This document shows, in pieces, positions 1-13,430 of a DNA stretch of 18,140 nucleotides (positions are counted from its first letter, which is position 1; every line of letters begins with the position of its first letter). Source of the DNA: Porphyrobacter sp. (GTDB lineage Bacteria; Pseudomonadota; Alphaproteobacteria; Sphingomonadales; Sphingomonadaceae); NCBI GenBank assembly GCA_014359685.1, contig JACIYY010000187.1, positions 1 through 18,140 on the forward strand. Direction: 5' to 3'. Below the pieces are notes generated by a model. It made no database searches and had not been told where the DNA came from. It saw nothing but the letters and a program-made list of their open reading frames with translations. The position numbers and the translations under genes are program-made.

Positions 1-144
1 ACGATCAGCAGCATGTCGGCCCTGCGCGTTGCGGTTGGCCTGGAAACCGGTCAGGTTAATCCGGTGGCCGCTGGGGTACAGATAGGCCGCATGGTCACCT
101 CCGGGAAGCACGCGGACGCAACCACTAGGCATTTACACAGGTAA
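1..144. other. Edge segment with two overlapping open frames, probably the end of an unidentified gene
   Basis: Two frames are open to the window edge and I cannot decide between them. On the plus strand, frame 1 runs from base 1 to a TAA at 142-144 and would be the last 47 residues of a protein, ending TTRHLHR. On the minus strand an ATG at 132-130 opens a frame of 44 codons to base 1, containing AAYLYPSGHRINLTGFQAN, but without a convincing ribosome binding site. Third positions are G/C-rich in much of both frames. I recognise neither product. The A/T-richer stretch after 130 could be an upstream region for the minus-strand frame or a spacer ahead of the MAPEG gene. Confidence 0.3.
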
Positions 145-259
145 CCATTCATACAAGCGACATGTTCGCGCCACCCGTCACATCGGCTTGTCAGCGTGCC
201 CGCGATCGGCCATCCTGTCGCCGCCAGCCCATCGGGGCCGCGGCCATGGGAGCGGGGCG

Positions 260-658
260 ATGCAGATCGAATTCATCATGCTGGGGGCGATCATCGTCCT
301 TGCGCTGGTCAACATCATGTGGGCCGCCAACGGCCGCACCAAGCAGTACGGGATTGCATGGAACATGGGCCCGCGCGACGAGACGGCGATGCCGCCGCTC
401 AACCCGGTCACCGGCCGCCTGCTGCGCGCGCAGGCGAACCTTTACGAGACCCTGCCGCTGTTCATCGCGGCGCTGCTGGGGGCGGCGGCGGTCGGCCATC
501 TGGGATGGAAGACGCAAGCGGGCGCGGTGCTCTATTTCGTCGGCCGGCTGATCTACCTGCCGCTCTACGCCGCCGGGGTGCCCAAGGTCCGCACGCTCGC
601 CTGGATGGTGGCGATGGTCGGTCTGCTGCTGACGCTGTGGGCGCTGCTGTTCGGTTGA
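260..658 (+). CDS. MAPEG family membrane protein
   Basis: This 132-residue integral membrane protein fits the MAPEG superfamily (membrane-associated proteins in eicosanoid and glutathione metabolism). Bacterial members are mostly uncharacterised; some have glutathione transferase or peroxidase activity. Hydrophobic segments lie near residues 5-22, 64-82, 86-104 and 112-131, the four-helix layout of the family. Two family-like motifs are visible: RAQANLYETLPLF (residues 56-68) and GRLIYLPLYAAGVPKVRT (residues 95-112). I chose the ATG at 260 because GGAG/GGGG lies just upstream and the protein then begins with its first membrane helix. An in-frame upstream start at 188 would add 24 non-hydrophobic residues. 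The length matches the family. It converges on scoB across a hairpin. The substrate cannot be read from sequence. Confidence 0.85.
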   Translation: MQIEFIMLGAIIVLALVNIMWAANGRTKQYGIAWNMGPRDETAMPPLNPVTGRLLRAQANLYETLPLFIAALLGAAAVGHLGWKTQAGAVLYFVGRLIYLPLYAAGVPKVRTLAWMVAMVGLLLTLWALLFG

Positions 659-668
659 GCGTGGCCGT

Positions 669-698
669 GCCGGGCGGTCACGCATCGCGCCGCCCGGC
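669..698. terminator. GC-rich hairpin between convergent MAPEG and scoB genes
   Basis: A perfect 9-base-pair inverted repeat (GCCGGGCGG at 669-677, CCGCCCGGC at 690-698) encloses a 12-base loop. It starts 11 bases after the MAPEG stop and ends 33 bases from the scoB stop. The position between two convergent genes suggests a bidirectional terminator. No U-tract follows on either strand, so its efficiency is uncertain. Confidence 0.5.
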
Positions 699-730
699 CC
701 TCGCTCAGCCCGCCGCTCGCGGCCTTTCGG

Positions 731-1369
731 TCATGCGAGATAGGCCGCTTCGGTGCGGGCGGCGATATCCTCGGCACTCACACCCGGTGCGCATTCGATC
801 AGGCGGAACCGGGCGGTGCGGCTCTCCCGCTCGAACACCGCAAGGTTGGTGATGATCATGTCGACCACGTTGCGCCCGGTATAAGGCAGCGTGTTCTCGC
901 GCCGGAACTTGGGATTGCCGGCCTTGTCGGTGTGGTCCATCAACACGATGATCCGCTTGACCCCGGCGACCAGATCCATCGCCCCGCCCGGCCCCTTGAC
1001 CATCTTGCCAGGCACCATCCAGTTCGACAGGTCGCCATCCTGGCTGACCTCCATCGCCCCCAGGATCGAGGCGTCGATATGGCCGCCGCGAATCATCGCG
1101 AAGCTGTCCGCCGAGGAGAAATAGGAGGTGTGGGGCAATTCGGTGATGGTCTGCTTGCCGGCATTGATGATGTCGGCGTCGATCTGCTGTTCGGTCGGGA
1201 ACGGGCCGAGGCCGAGCATCCCGTTCTCCGAATGGAGCGTCACCTCGATCCCGTCGGGGATGTAATTGGCCACCAGCGTGGGGATGCCGATCCCCAGATT
1301 GGCGTAATAGCCGTCCTTCAGCTCGCGCGCGGCACGGGCGGCCATCTGCTCGCGGGTCCAGCCGGTCAT
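731..1369 (-). CDS. scoB: Succinyl-CoA:3-ketoacid CoA-transferase subunit B
   Basis: This 212-residue protein is the beta subunit of a family I CoA-transferase. The enzyme moves CoA from succinyl-CoA to a 3-oxoacid such as acetoacetate through a glutamyl-CoA thioester. The subunit B signature LHSENGMLGLG is present at residues 45-55, and its glutamate (residue 48) is the expected catalytic nucleophile. GIGIPTLVANY near residues 26-36 and GGAMDLVAGVKRIIVLMDH further on are also typical. The ATG at 1369 overlaps the scoA stop in an ATGA arrangement, so the two subunits are probably translationally coupled. Length is normal. The 3-oxoadipate transferase PcaJ is closely related and cannot be fully excluded, but no beta-ketoadipate pathway genes lie nearby. 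Confidence 0.9.
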   Translation of the reverse strand: MTGWTREQMAARAARELKDGYYANLGIGIPTLVANYIPDGIEVTLHSENGMLGLGPFPTEQQIDADIINAGKQTITELPHTSYFSSADSFAMIRGGHIDASILGAMEVSQDGDLSNWMVPGKMVKGPGGAMDLVAGVKRIIVLMDHTDKAGNPKFRRENTLPYTGRNVVDMIITNLAVFERESRTARFRLIECAPGVSAEDIAARTEAAYLA

Positions 1370-2067
1370 GCTGCGTCCCTGGTGATGGTGCGCTGCTCGA
1401 TGCGCTTTTCGTTGCGGGTGGCAAGGATCATCCGCTGCACGAAGATCGCCGGGGTATGGACGTGATCGGGCTTCAGATGATCGACGAATTCCTCGACCTC
1501 GGCCACCGTCACCCGCCCGGCGGTGGCGGCATTGGGGTTGAAGTTGCGCGCGGTCTTGCGGAACATCAGATTGCCGAAGCGGTCGGCCCGCCACGCCTTC
1601 ACGATCGCGAGGTCTGCGGTCAGGCCGGTTTCGAGCACATAGGTCTCGCCGTCGAACTCCTTCAGCTCCTTGCCCTCCGCCAGCAGCGTCCCGACCCCAG
1701 TCCTGGTATAGAAGCCGGCAATGCCCGCGCCGCCCGCCCGCATCCGTTCGGCCAGCGTCCCCTGGGGGCAGAACTCCAGCTCCAGCTCGCCGGCCAGATA
1801 TTGCCGCTCGAACTCCTTGTTCTCGCCGACATAGGAGGAGATCATCCGGACGATCTGCCGGTTGCGGAGCAGCAGGCCGAGGCCGAAATCGTCCACCCCG
1901 GCATTGTTCGAAATGGCGGTGATCCCGGTGGTGCCGGCGGCGAGAAGCCCGTCGATCAGCGTTTCGGGGATGCCGCACAGGCCGAAGCCGCCGGCCACGA
2001 TCGTCATGCCGTCGAACAGCAGCCCGTCGAGCGCGGCGGCTGCGTCGGGGAAGATCTTCTGGACCAC
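1366..2067 (-). CDS. scoA: Succinyl-CoA:3-ketoacid CoA-transferase subunit A
   Basis: This 233-residue protein is the alpha subunit partner of scoB. The family I signature DGMTIVAGGFGLCGIP lies near residues 18-33 and forms the CoA-binding glycine-rich turn. Further family blocks are AISNNAGVDDFGLGLLL and the Phe-rich segment MISSYVGENKEFERQYL. I chose a GTG start at 2067: a GAGGAG Shine-Dalgarno sequence lies 5 bases upstream, and the product then begins VQKIFPDAAAAL as in typical members. An in-frame ATG at 2145 would add 26 residues that do not look like the family. The gene lies 96 bases downstream of gyrB on the same strand. Together the two subunits feed acetoacetate into central metabolism, or act in polyhydroxybutyrate or ketone-body turnover. 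Confidence 0.9.
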   Translation of the reverse strand: MVQKIFPDAAAALDGLLFDGMTIVAGGFGLCGIPETLIDGLLAAGTTGITAISNNAGVDDFGLGLLLRNRQIVRMISSYVGENKEFERQYLAGELELEFCPQGTLAERMRAGGAGIAGFYTRTGVGTLLAEGKELKEFDGETYVLETGLTADLAIVKAWRADRFGNLMFRKTARNFNPNAATAGRVTVAEVEEFVDHLKPDHVHTPAIFVQRMILATRNEKRIEQRTITRDAA

Positions 2068-2163
2068 CTTCTCTCCTCGGCTTGGGGCTGACCGGCGACG
2101 CTGCCCGACCTGTAGCGCGATGCGCCCGATGCCGGCAACAGCCATGCGCCCGGCAGGACGCGA

Positions 2164-6489
<4,326 letters not shown>

Positions 6490-6572
6490 CTACGCCAGAA
6501 TACGACATAACCATCTGAACAATCGGCGGGATCACAGGCGCAGGGCCGTCTGTCCCTCGAGGCGCGCGCTAC

Positions 6573-6860
6573 CTAGGGTCCCTCGACGATGAACGCCATG
6601 CCCGAGGAGGCTGCAAGCCTGATGGCGGCCAGTTTCTGGTACTCGTCGGACCAGTACCACCCATGAGCCTGCTCAAGCGTTTCGAAGCGGATGATCGCCG
6701 CCGCGTTCGGAGGCGATCCTTCCAGGGTTTCGGCCACGGCGGGACCGCCGGTGAACGATACGCCCTGCGCAACAAGCAGCTCCTTGGCCTGTTCCTTGTA
6801 CTGGCCCATCAGCTCCGGATCGGAAATCGCACCGGTCACGATAACGACGTAAGCCGCCAT
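6573..6860 (-). CDS. DUF1330 family small protein
   Basis: This 95-residue protein matches the DUF1330 type of ferredoxin-like alpha/beta (dimeric alpha-beta barrel) fold. Typical features are the start AAYVVIVTGAISDPELMGQY, a central FTGGPAVAETLEG and IIRFETLEQAHGWYWSDEYQKL near the C-terminus. The family has no settled function; members are probably small dimers that may bind a small ligand. A good ribosome site (GGGGAGAG, about 7 bases upstream) supports the ATG at 6860. It is convergent with guaA, with a 110-base spacer, and lies downstream of the L,D-transpeptidase gene on the same strand but 144 bases away, so it probably has its own promoter. Confidence 0.88.
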   Translation of the reverse strand: MAAYVVIVTGAISDPELMGQYKEQAKELLVAQGVSFTGGPAVAETLEGSPPNAAAIIRFETLEQAHGWYWSDEYQKLAAIRLAASSGMAFIVEGP

Positions 6861-7004
6861 ATCATCTCTCCCCTTCCGACACCGTCGGCAGGGCCGTCAT
6901 AAAGGCTGCTCGCGAGGATTCAAGCGGCTCGCCGGACGGGGCGTTCCGGCGATATCCGGGCGCCGGCCAGGTCATCCGGTCACCGCCGCCATGCCGGCGC
7001 CACG

Positions 7005-8435
7005 TCACGTGGTCTGCAGGTCGTCGACGATCTCGACCGCTTCCTCGTCGGTCACGCGGGCGCGGTTGGCGACTCGCGGGGCGCGCAGAGCGGCGAGCAC
7101 GGGGGCGTCGCGGCCGTAAATGTCATCGAAGGTCCGCAGCTCGCCGTCGATGTCGCGGGCCATGGTGAAATAGGTGATATAGACCGGCATCGCCTTTTGC
7201 ACCGGCACGCGGGTGTAGGTGCCGGACTGGGCGGTGGCGACCGCCTCCTCCCGCGTCGCACCCTGGCCGAGGATGGCGACGGTCATCGCCAGCTCCAGTG
7301 CCCGCTCGACCCGGATGCAGCCATGGCTGAGCGCCCGCTGGTCCTGCACGAACAGATTGCGCGCCGGGGTGTCGTGGAGGAAGATCGCGTGCGGGTTGGG
7401 CATGTCCAGCTTCATCATCCCCAGCGAATTGCCGGGGCCAGGCTGCTGCACCACGGTGACAAAGCCGTTCTCGCTGCGCGTGCCGCGATAGCCGTTGGCG
7501 CGCGCCCAGGCCGGGTTGTTGAGCACTCGTGCCCCCAGCCCTTCGCCGCGCACGATCGATTGCGGCACCGTCCAGGTCGGGTTGAACACCACCCCTTCGA
7601 CCACCTCGGCCAGCTGCGGGGTGGCGGTGCGCCCCGGCTTGCCGACGACGGTGCGGTAGGAGCGGATGATCTTGTTGTCGACCGTCAGCCGCAGCTGGTA
7701 TTCGGGCACGTTGGTCAGCAGATATTGCACGCCCAGGTCGCGCTTCAGCCAGCGCCAGCGGTCCATGTTGGCGCGGATCAGCGCGCGCCGGCTGGTGTTG
7801 GCGGCCGGCGTGGCGGCCAGCGCCTCGCGCAGCGCGGCGTAATCGGGATGGGTCGGGTTGAGCGAGGCCAGCGTGCCGGCGATGTCGCCGCTGGCCAGCG
7901 CATCGGCCAGCAGCTGCCCGGTCGGCAGCGCATCGGCGTCGGGATCGACCACGAACCACTGGCGCCGCGCCTCCATCGGCGTGCGCCCGTCGCGCAGATC
8001 CTCCACCAGCCAGGTGAACACCTCACTGGCCAGCGTGTCGAGCGCCGGGCTGGTGCCGGCGGCGATCGCGGCGCGCAGTTCCTCGGGCCGGTAATCGGCC
8101 GGGTCGAGCCCTTCGGCGGCGATGCCCTCCACCACGCTCAGCAGCGCGCGAGCGCGATCCAGTTCCCACGGCATCGCCGGGGCGGGCGGGGCAGGCGGCA
8201 GGTCGAGCTGGCTTGCGGCGGCGGGGCGGCGCAGGTCGGGCGGCAGGTCGAGCGGCGGGCGGTCGGTCGCGGCAGACGCGCTGGCAGGAGCGGGAGCGGG
8301 CGCGGCGTCGGCGGCGGTCTGGGCCGCAGCGGGAGCGGGCGCAGCGTCGGCGGCGGTCTGGGCCGCAGCGGGCGCGGCCAGCACCGCCAGCCCGGCAAGG
8401 CCAGACAGCGAGGCACGGAGGAAACGGGTCGTCAT
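7005..8435 (-). CDS. Exported L,D-transpeptidase, YcbB/LdtD type
   Basis: This 476-residue protein is predicted to act in the periplasm, forming 3-3 (meso-DAP to meso-DAP) peptidoglycan cross-links. Residues 1-26 read as a signal peptide (MTTRFLR, then a hydrophobic core ending APAAAQ). An Ala/Pro-rich linker follows (about 27-90), then a helical region and the YkuD catalytic domain from about residue 236. The catalytic motif SHGCIR is at 370-375 with Cys 373, and HDTP (354-357) supplies the conserved His. FNPTWTVPQSIV (284-295) is typical of the YcbB branch. It is shorter than E. coli YcbB (about 615 residues). The ATG at 8435 was chosen because it opens the signal peptide; an in-frame ATG at 8447 is also possible. 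A 39-base tandem duplication lies in the linker. Confidence 0.9.
   Translation of the reverse strand: MTTRFLRASLSGLAGLAVLAAPAAAQTAADAAPAPAAAQTAADAAPAPAPASASAATDRPPLDLPPDLRRPAAASQLDLPPAPPAPAMPWELDRARALLSVVEGIAAEGLDPADYRPEELRAAIAAGTSPALDTLASEVFTWLVEDLRDGRTPMEARRQWFVVDPDADALPTGQLLADALASGDIAGTLASLNPTHPDYAALREALAATPAANTSRRALIRANMDRWRWLKRDLGVQYLLTNVPEYQLRLTVDNKIIRSYRTVVGKPGRTATPQLAEVVEGVVFNPTWTVPQSIVRGEGLGARVLNNPAWARANGYRGTRSENGFVTVVQQPGPGNSLGMMKLDMPNPHAIFLHDTPARNLFVQDQRALSHGCIRVERALELAMTVAILGQGATREEAVATAQSGTYTRVPVQKAMPVYITYFTMARDIDGELRTFDDIYGRDAPVLAALRAPRVANRARVTDEEAVEIVDDLQTT
8290..8367. repeat. Two tandem 39-bp units inside the L,D-transpeptidase linker
   Basis: The segments 8290-8328 and 8329-8367 are identical except for one base, and a partial third copy begins at 8368. 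Because 39 is a multiple of three, the duplication stays in frame and encodes two copies of the 13-residue unit AAAQTAADAAPAP just after the signal peptide. It is a likely site of length variation by slippage. Confidence 0.9.
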
Positions 8436-8598
8436 CACACTGCTCATCCTGTTCGGCGGGCGCCCTTCGATCCTGCGCAGACCGGCCGCGCCGCAGGCGA
8501 CGGGCGGAATGTGCGCCATGTGCACCCGATCCCCGCCCCCTTCAACCAGGGCGCCTTGCTGAAGCGTGAATCGCCGGCGGAAATGCCCGCCCCGCAGT

Positions 8599-8802
8599 TC
8601 AGCGGGCCTCCTCGCTGTCCGCGCCGTCCGCGCCGTCCTGTGTCAGCAGGCGGTCCTCGGCTGGTGGCCGGTCGCCGCCGGACCGGGCCGATTGCCAGAT
8701 CAGGCCCAGCGCCCCGCCGGCGAAGGCCGCCAGCACCAGCAGCAGCGCCATCGGCACGACATGGAGCGGCTCCTGCCGCCGGCCCGGTGGGGTGATCGCC
8801 AT
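8599..8802 (-). CDS. Small single-span membrane protein of unknown function
   Basis: This 67-residue product begins MAITPPGRRQEPLHVVP, continues with one hydrophobic helix (about residues 17-39, MALLLVLAAFAGGALGLIWQ) and ends in a polar acidic tail (DGADGADSEEAR). The basic N-terminus and acidic C-terminus suggest an N-in, C-out inner-membrane protein. The ATG at 8802 is preceded by AGGAG with 8 bases of spacing. The frame is open further upstream, to 9048, but that extension is rich in Arg and Gly, overlaps the acnA start and lacks this ribosome site. The gene diverges from acnA across a 205-base spacer and lies upstream of the L,D-transpeptidase gene. I do not recognise a family. Confidence 0.6.
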   Translation of the reverse strand: MAITPPGRRQEPLHVVPMALLLVLAAFAGGALGLIWQSARSGGDRPPAEDRLLTQDGADGADSEEAR

Positions 8803-9007
8803 CCTGTCTGCTCCTGTCCACGCCGGCAATCGCCAGCCAATCCAGGGCCCACCGGCCGGTTCCCGAACCGGCGCTGAACCGCCGCCGGCGAGCGCCCGAG
8901 ATGCTTGACCTCTCCTTCGCGAACGCGCAACGGCGGGCGCATGTCCGGTGCCCCCGTCGACATCGTCGCGCGGCCCGGATCGGCACAGCGAAAGGGACCC
9001 CACGCGA

Positions 9008-11683
<2,676 letters not shown>

Positions 11684-11697
11684 TCGGACACACGAAA

Positions 11698-11723
11698 AGG
11701 GCGGCTCGTTTCCGGGCCGCCCT
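11698..11723. terminator. Hairpin terminator after acnA
   Basis: The inverted repeat AGGGCGGC (11698-11705) and GCCGCCCT (11716-11723) pairs perfectly over 8 base pairs with a 10-base loop, beginning 15 bases after the acnA stop. AAA precedes it on the plus strand, so in the minus direction the hairpin is followed by a short U run (AGGGCGGC becomes GCCGCCCTTTT). It could therefore also stop transcripts coming from ruvB. In the plus direction a pyrimidine tract (CCCCCTCCCC) follows instead of U. Confidence 0.6.
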
Positions 11724-11867
11724 CCCCCTCCCCGAGCCGATTGTGTCACCGCCCCGGTGGAAGACCGGCGGAATGGATCACGCCGGGTCTGCTCGTGCGC
11801 TGATGGCGCAGGGTCCATCATAGGGCAAGCGAGTTAACACAGGTTATCCTCAATCGCGCCGCGCCGT

Positions 11868-12908
11868 TCAGCCTGGCGGCTCATCCATCGGGTCGAACAG
11901 CCCGCCCTGCGGCCCGCCCGGCGGGGCCAGCCCGAGATGCCGCCAGCCAGCATCGTTCAGGCAGCGGCCGCGCGCGGTGCGGGCGATCAGGCCCAGCTGG
12001 ATCAGGAACGGTTCGACCACCTCCTCGACCGTGTCGCGCGGTTCGGCGAGGCCGGCGGCGAGCGTCTCCACGCCCACCGGGCCGCCCTTGTAGGTCTCGG
12101 CGATCATCGTCAGGTAGCGCCGGTCCATCGCATCGAGGCCGAGCGCATCGACCTCCAGCCGGGTCAGCGCATCGTCGGCGACCGCGCGGGTGATCGCCGG
12201 CGCGGCGGCGACATGGGCGAAGTCGCGCACCCGGCGCAGCAGCCGCCCGGCCACGCGCGGGGTACCGCGGCTGCGGCGGGCGATCTCGCGCGCGCCGTCG
12301 GGCTCGATCGGCAGGCCCAGCAGCGCGGCGTTGCGGGTGACGACGCGGGCCAGCTCCGCCTCGGTATAGAAGATCAGCCGCACCGGGATGCCGAAACGGT
12401 CGCGCAACGGCGTGGTCAGCAGGCCCTGCCGGGTGGTCGCGCCGATCAGGGTGAAGGGCGGCAGGTCGATCCGCACCGACCGCGCCGACGGCCCCTCGCC
12501 GATGATGAGGTCGAGCGCGCGGTCCTCCATCGCCGGATAGAGCACCTCCTCGACCACCGGATTGAGGCGGTGGATCTCGTCGATGAACAGGACATCGTGC
12601 GGTTCGAGATTGGTCAGCAGCGCGGCAAGGTCGCCGGACTTGGCGATCACCGGGCCGCTGGTGGCGCGAAAGCCGACACCCAATTCGCGCGCGACGATCT
12701 GCGCCAGCGTGGTCTTGCCGAGGCCGGGGGGGCCGAAGAACAGCACATGGTCCATCGCCTCGCGGCGGGCGCGGGCAGCCTCGATGAACACCCGCAGGTT
12801 TTCGCGCGCGGCGCGCTGGCCGGTGAAATCGTCCAGCGTTTTCGGGCGCAAAGCAGCGTCGGGGTCGTCGGGCTGCCGCTGCGGGGAGAGGGCGGGGTTA
12901 GCGGTCAT
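11868..12908 (-). CDS. ruvB: Holliday junction branch migration helicase RuvB
   Basis: This 346-residue AAA+ ATPase drives branch migration of Holliday junctions together with RuvA. Walker [10 protein letters not shown] is at residues 59-67 (Lys 65) and Walker B FIDEIH at 108-113. Sensor/arginine motifs are GATTR (156-160) and LRDRFG (168-173), and the C-terminal winged-helix DNA-binding domain includes [13 protein letters not shown]. Length is normal. The ATG at 12908 gives a typical short leader before [12 protein letters not shown]; a TTG 12 bases upstream is less likely. It shares a strand with ruvA but is separated from it by 522 bases holding palindromic repeats and an opposite-strand nuclease gene. 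It may therefore depend on read-through or its own promoter. Confidence 0.97.
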   Translation of the reverse strand: MTANPALSPQRQPDDPDAALRPKTLDDFTGQRAARENLRVFIEAARARREAMDHVLFFGPPGLGKTTLAQIVARELGVGFRATSGPVIAKSGDLAALLTNLEPHDVLFIDEIHRLNPVVEEVLYPAMEDRALDLIIGEGPSARSVRIDLPPFTLIGATTRQGLLTTPLRDRFGIPVRLIFYTEAELARVVTRNAALLGLPIEPDGAREIARRSRGTPRVAGRLLRRVRDFAHVAAAPAITRAVADDALTRLEVDALGLDAMDRRYLTMIAETYKGGPVGVETLAAGLAEPRDTVEEVVEPFLIQLGLIARTARGRCLNDAGWRHLGLAPPGGPQGGLFDPMDEPPG

Positions 12909-12954
12909 GCTAGGTCGCAAAGGGCGGCCATGTCTGGCGCGGGCGGCGCGATGG

Positions 12955-12975
12955 ATGCTGAAACGAGTTCAGCAT
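12955..12975 (+). repeat. REP-like palindrome, copy A
   Basis: ATGCTGAA (12955-12962) and TTCAGCAT (12968-12975) form a perfect 8-bp stem with the 5-base loop ACGAG. Homology with copy C extends left to 12937 and right to about 12980: 12937-12956 matches 13371-13390 at 19 of 20 positions. It lies about 50 bases upstream of the ruvB start. Confidence 0.85.
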
Positions 12976-13014
12976 GACGAGGGGGGATGGCGTAAGGTTG
13001 GCTCCGAGATCGTC

Positions 13015-13035
13015 ACCCTGAACTTGTTTCAGGGT
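13015..13035 (-). repeat. REP-like palindrome, copy B (inverted)
   Basis: ACCCTGAA (13015-13022) and TTCAGGGT (13028-13035) form a perfect 8-bp stem with the loop CTTGT. Read on the minus strand, the segment resembles copies A and C, including the flanking ATGG on one side and TGACG on the other. It is therefore an inverted copy facing A across about 40 bases. Confidence 0.85.
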
Positions 13036-13059
13036 CCATTTCTCGGCATCCCCGATGTC

Positions 13060-13395
13060 GTGCCGGTCGAACGCCAACCTTGCGTCTACATCCTCGCCAG
13101 CGGGCGTCATGGGACGTTGTATATCGGCGTCACCTCCGACCTTGCGAAGCGGCTGTGGCAGCACCGCGAGGGGGTGACGGGCGGCTTCACCAGCCGTTAC
13201 GGCGTGCACCGGCTGGTCCGGTTCGAGATGTTCGGCGACATGGAGCAGGCCATCGCGCGCGAAAAGCAGCTCAAACGATGGCACCGGCCGTGGAAGATCA
13301 ACCTGATCGAGAGCGACAATCCCGACTGGCACGACCTTGCGCCGGGGCTCGGCCTGGCTGCGCTGCCTGCGCGCGGGCGGCGGGATGGATCCTGA
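13060..13395 (+). CDS. Small single-domain GIY-YIG nuclease
   Basis: This 111-residue protein is a stand-alone GIY-YIG endonuclease domain of the small YhbQ/UPF0213-like type. The first tyrosine lies in CVYILAS (VYI at 9-11) and the second in LYIGVTSDL (YIG at 21-23). The helix KRLWQHREG supplies Arg 31, REKQLKRW supplies Glu 68, and NPDW supplies Asn 87. All expected catalytic positions appear intact. I chose the GTG at 13060 because it sits ten residues ahead of the first motif tyrosine. No good ribosome site is visible, and the frame is open far upstream through palindromes A and B, so an ATG at 12955 (146 residues) is an alternative. The last residues and stop codon lie inside palindrome copy C. 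It sits antiparallel between ruvA and ruvB. The substrate is unknown. Confidence 0.85.
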   Translation: MPVERQPCVYILASGRHGTLYIGVTSDLAKRLWQHREGVTGGFTSRYGVHRLVRFEMFGDMEQAIAREKQLKRWHRPWKINLIESDNPDWHDLAPGLGLAALPARGRRDGS

Positions 13396-13409
13396 AACGA
13401 GGTCAGGAT
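13389..13409 (+). repeat. REP-like palindrome, copy C
   Basis: ATCCTGA (13389-13395) and TCAGGAT (13403-13409) form a 7-bp stem around AACGAGG. It is in the same orientation as copy A and matches it over roughly 13371-13414. The TGA at 13393-13395 inside the left arm is the stop codon of the GIY-YIG gene. The copy ends 21 bases from the ruvA stop. Confidence 0.85.
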
Positions 13410-13430
13410 GACGGGGGTTGAGAGCGCGGC

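Noticed and set aside
64..105. Minus-strand 13-codon frame (start 93) preceded by a strong GGAGGT sequence
   Set aside because: It is too short and has no attenuator-like structure or downstream gene in the window to support a leader peptide.
731..2067. CoA-transferase pair as 3-oxoadipate CoA-transferase (pcaIJ)
   Set aside because: No aromatic-degradation genes are nearby, and the N-terminus and signatures look more like the succinyl-CoA:3-ketoacid type; it is kept only as an alternative.
2130..2155. 6-bp inverted repeat just downstream of gyrB as terminator
   Set aside because: A short stem with a 14-base loop and no U-tract is common by chance in GC-rich DNA; read-through into scoAB is equally plausible.
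6931..6950. 6-bp hairpin between the L,D-transpeptidase and DUF1330 genes
   Set aside because: The stem is short and has no U-tract, so it is not separable from chance.
12937..13421. The three repeats as a CRISPR array
   Set aside because: There are only three copies, one inverted, with unequal spacing and a coding gene between two of them; no cas genes are present.
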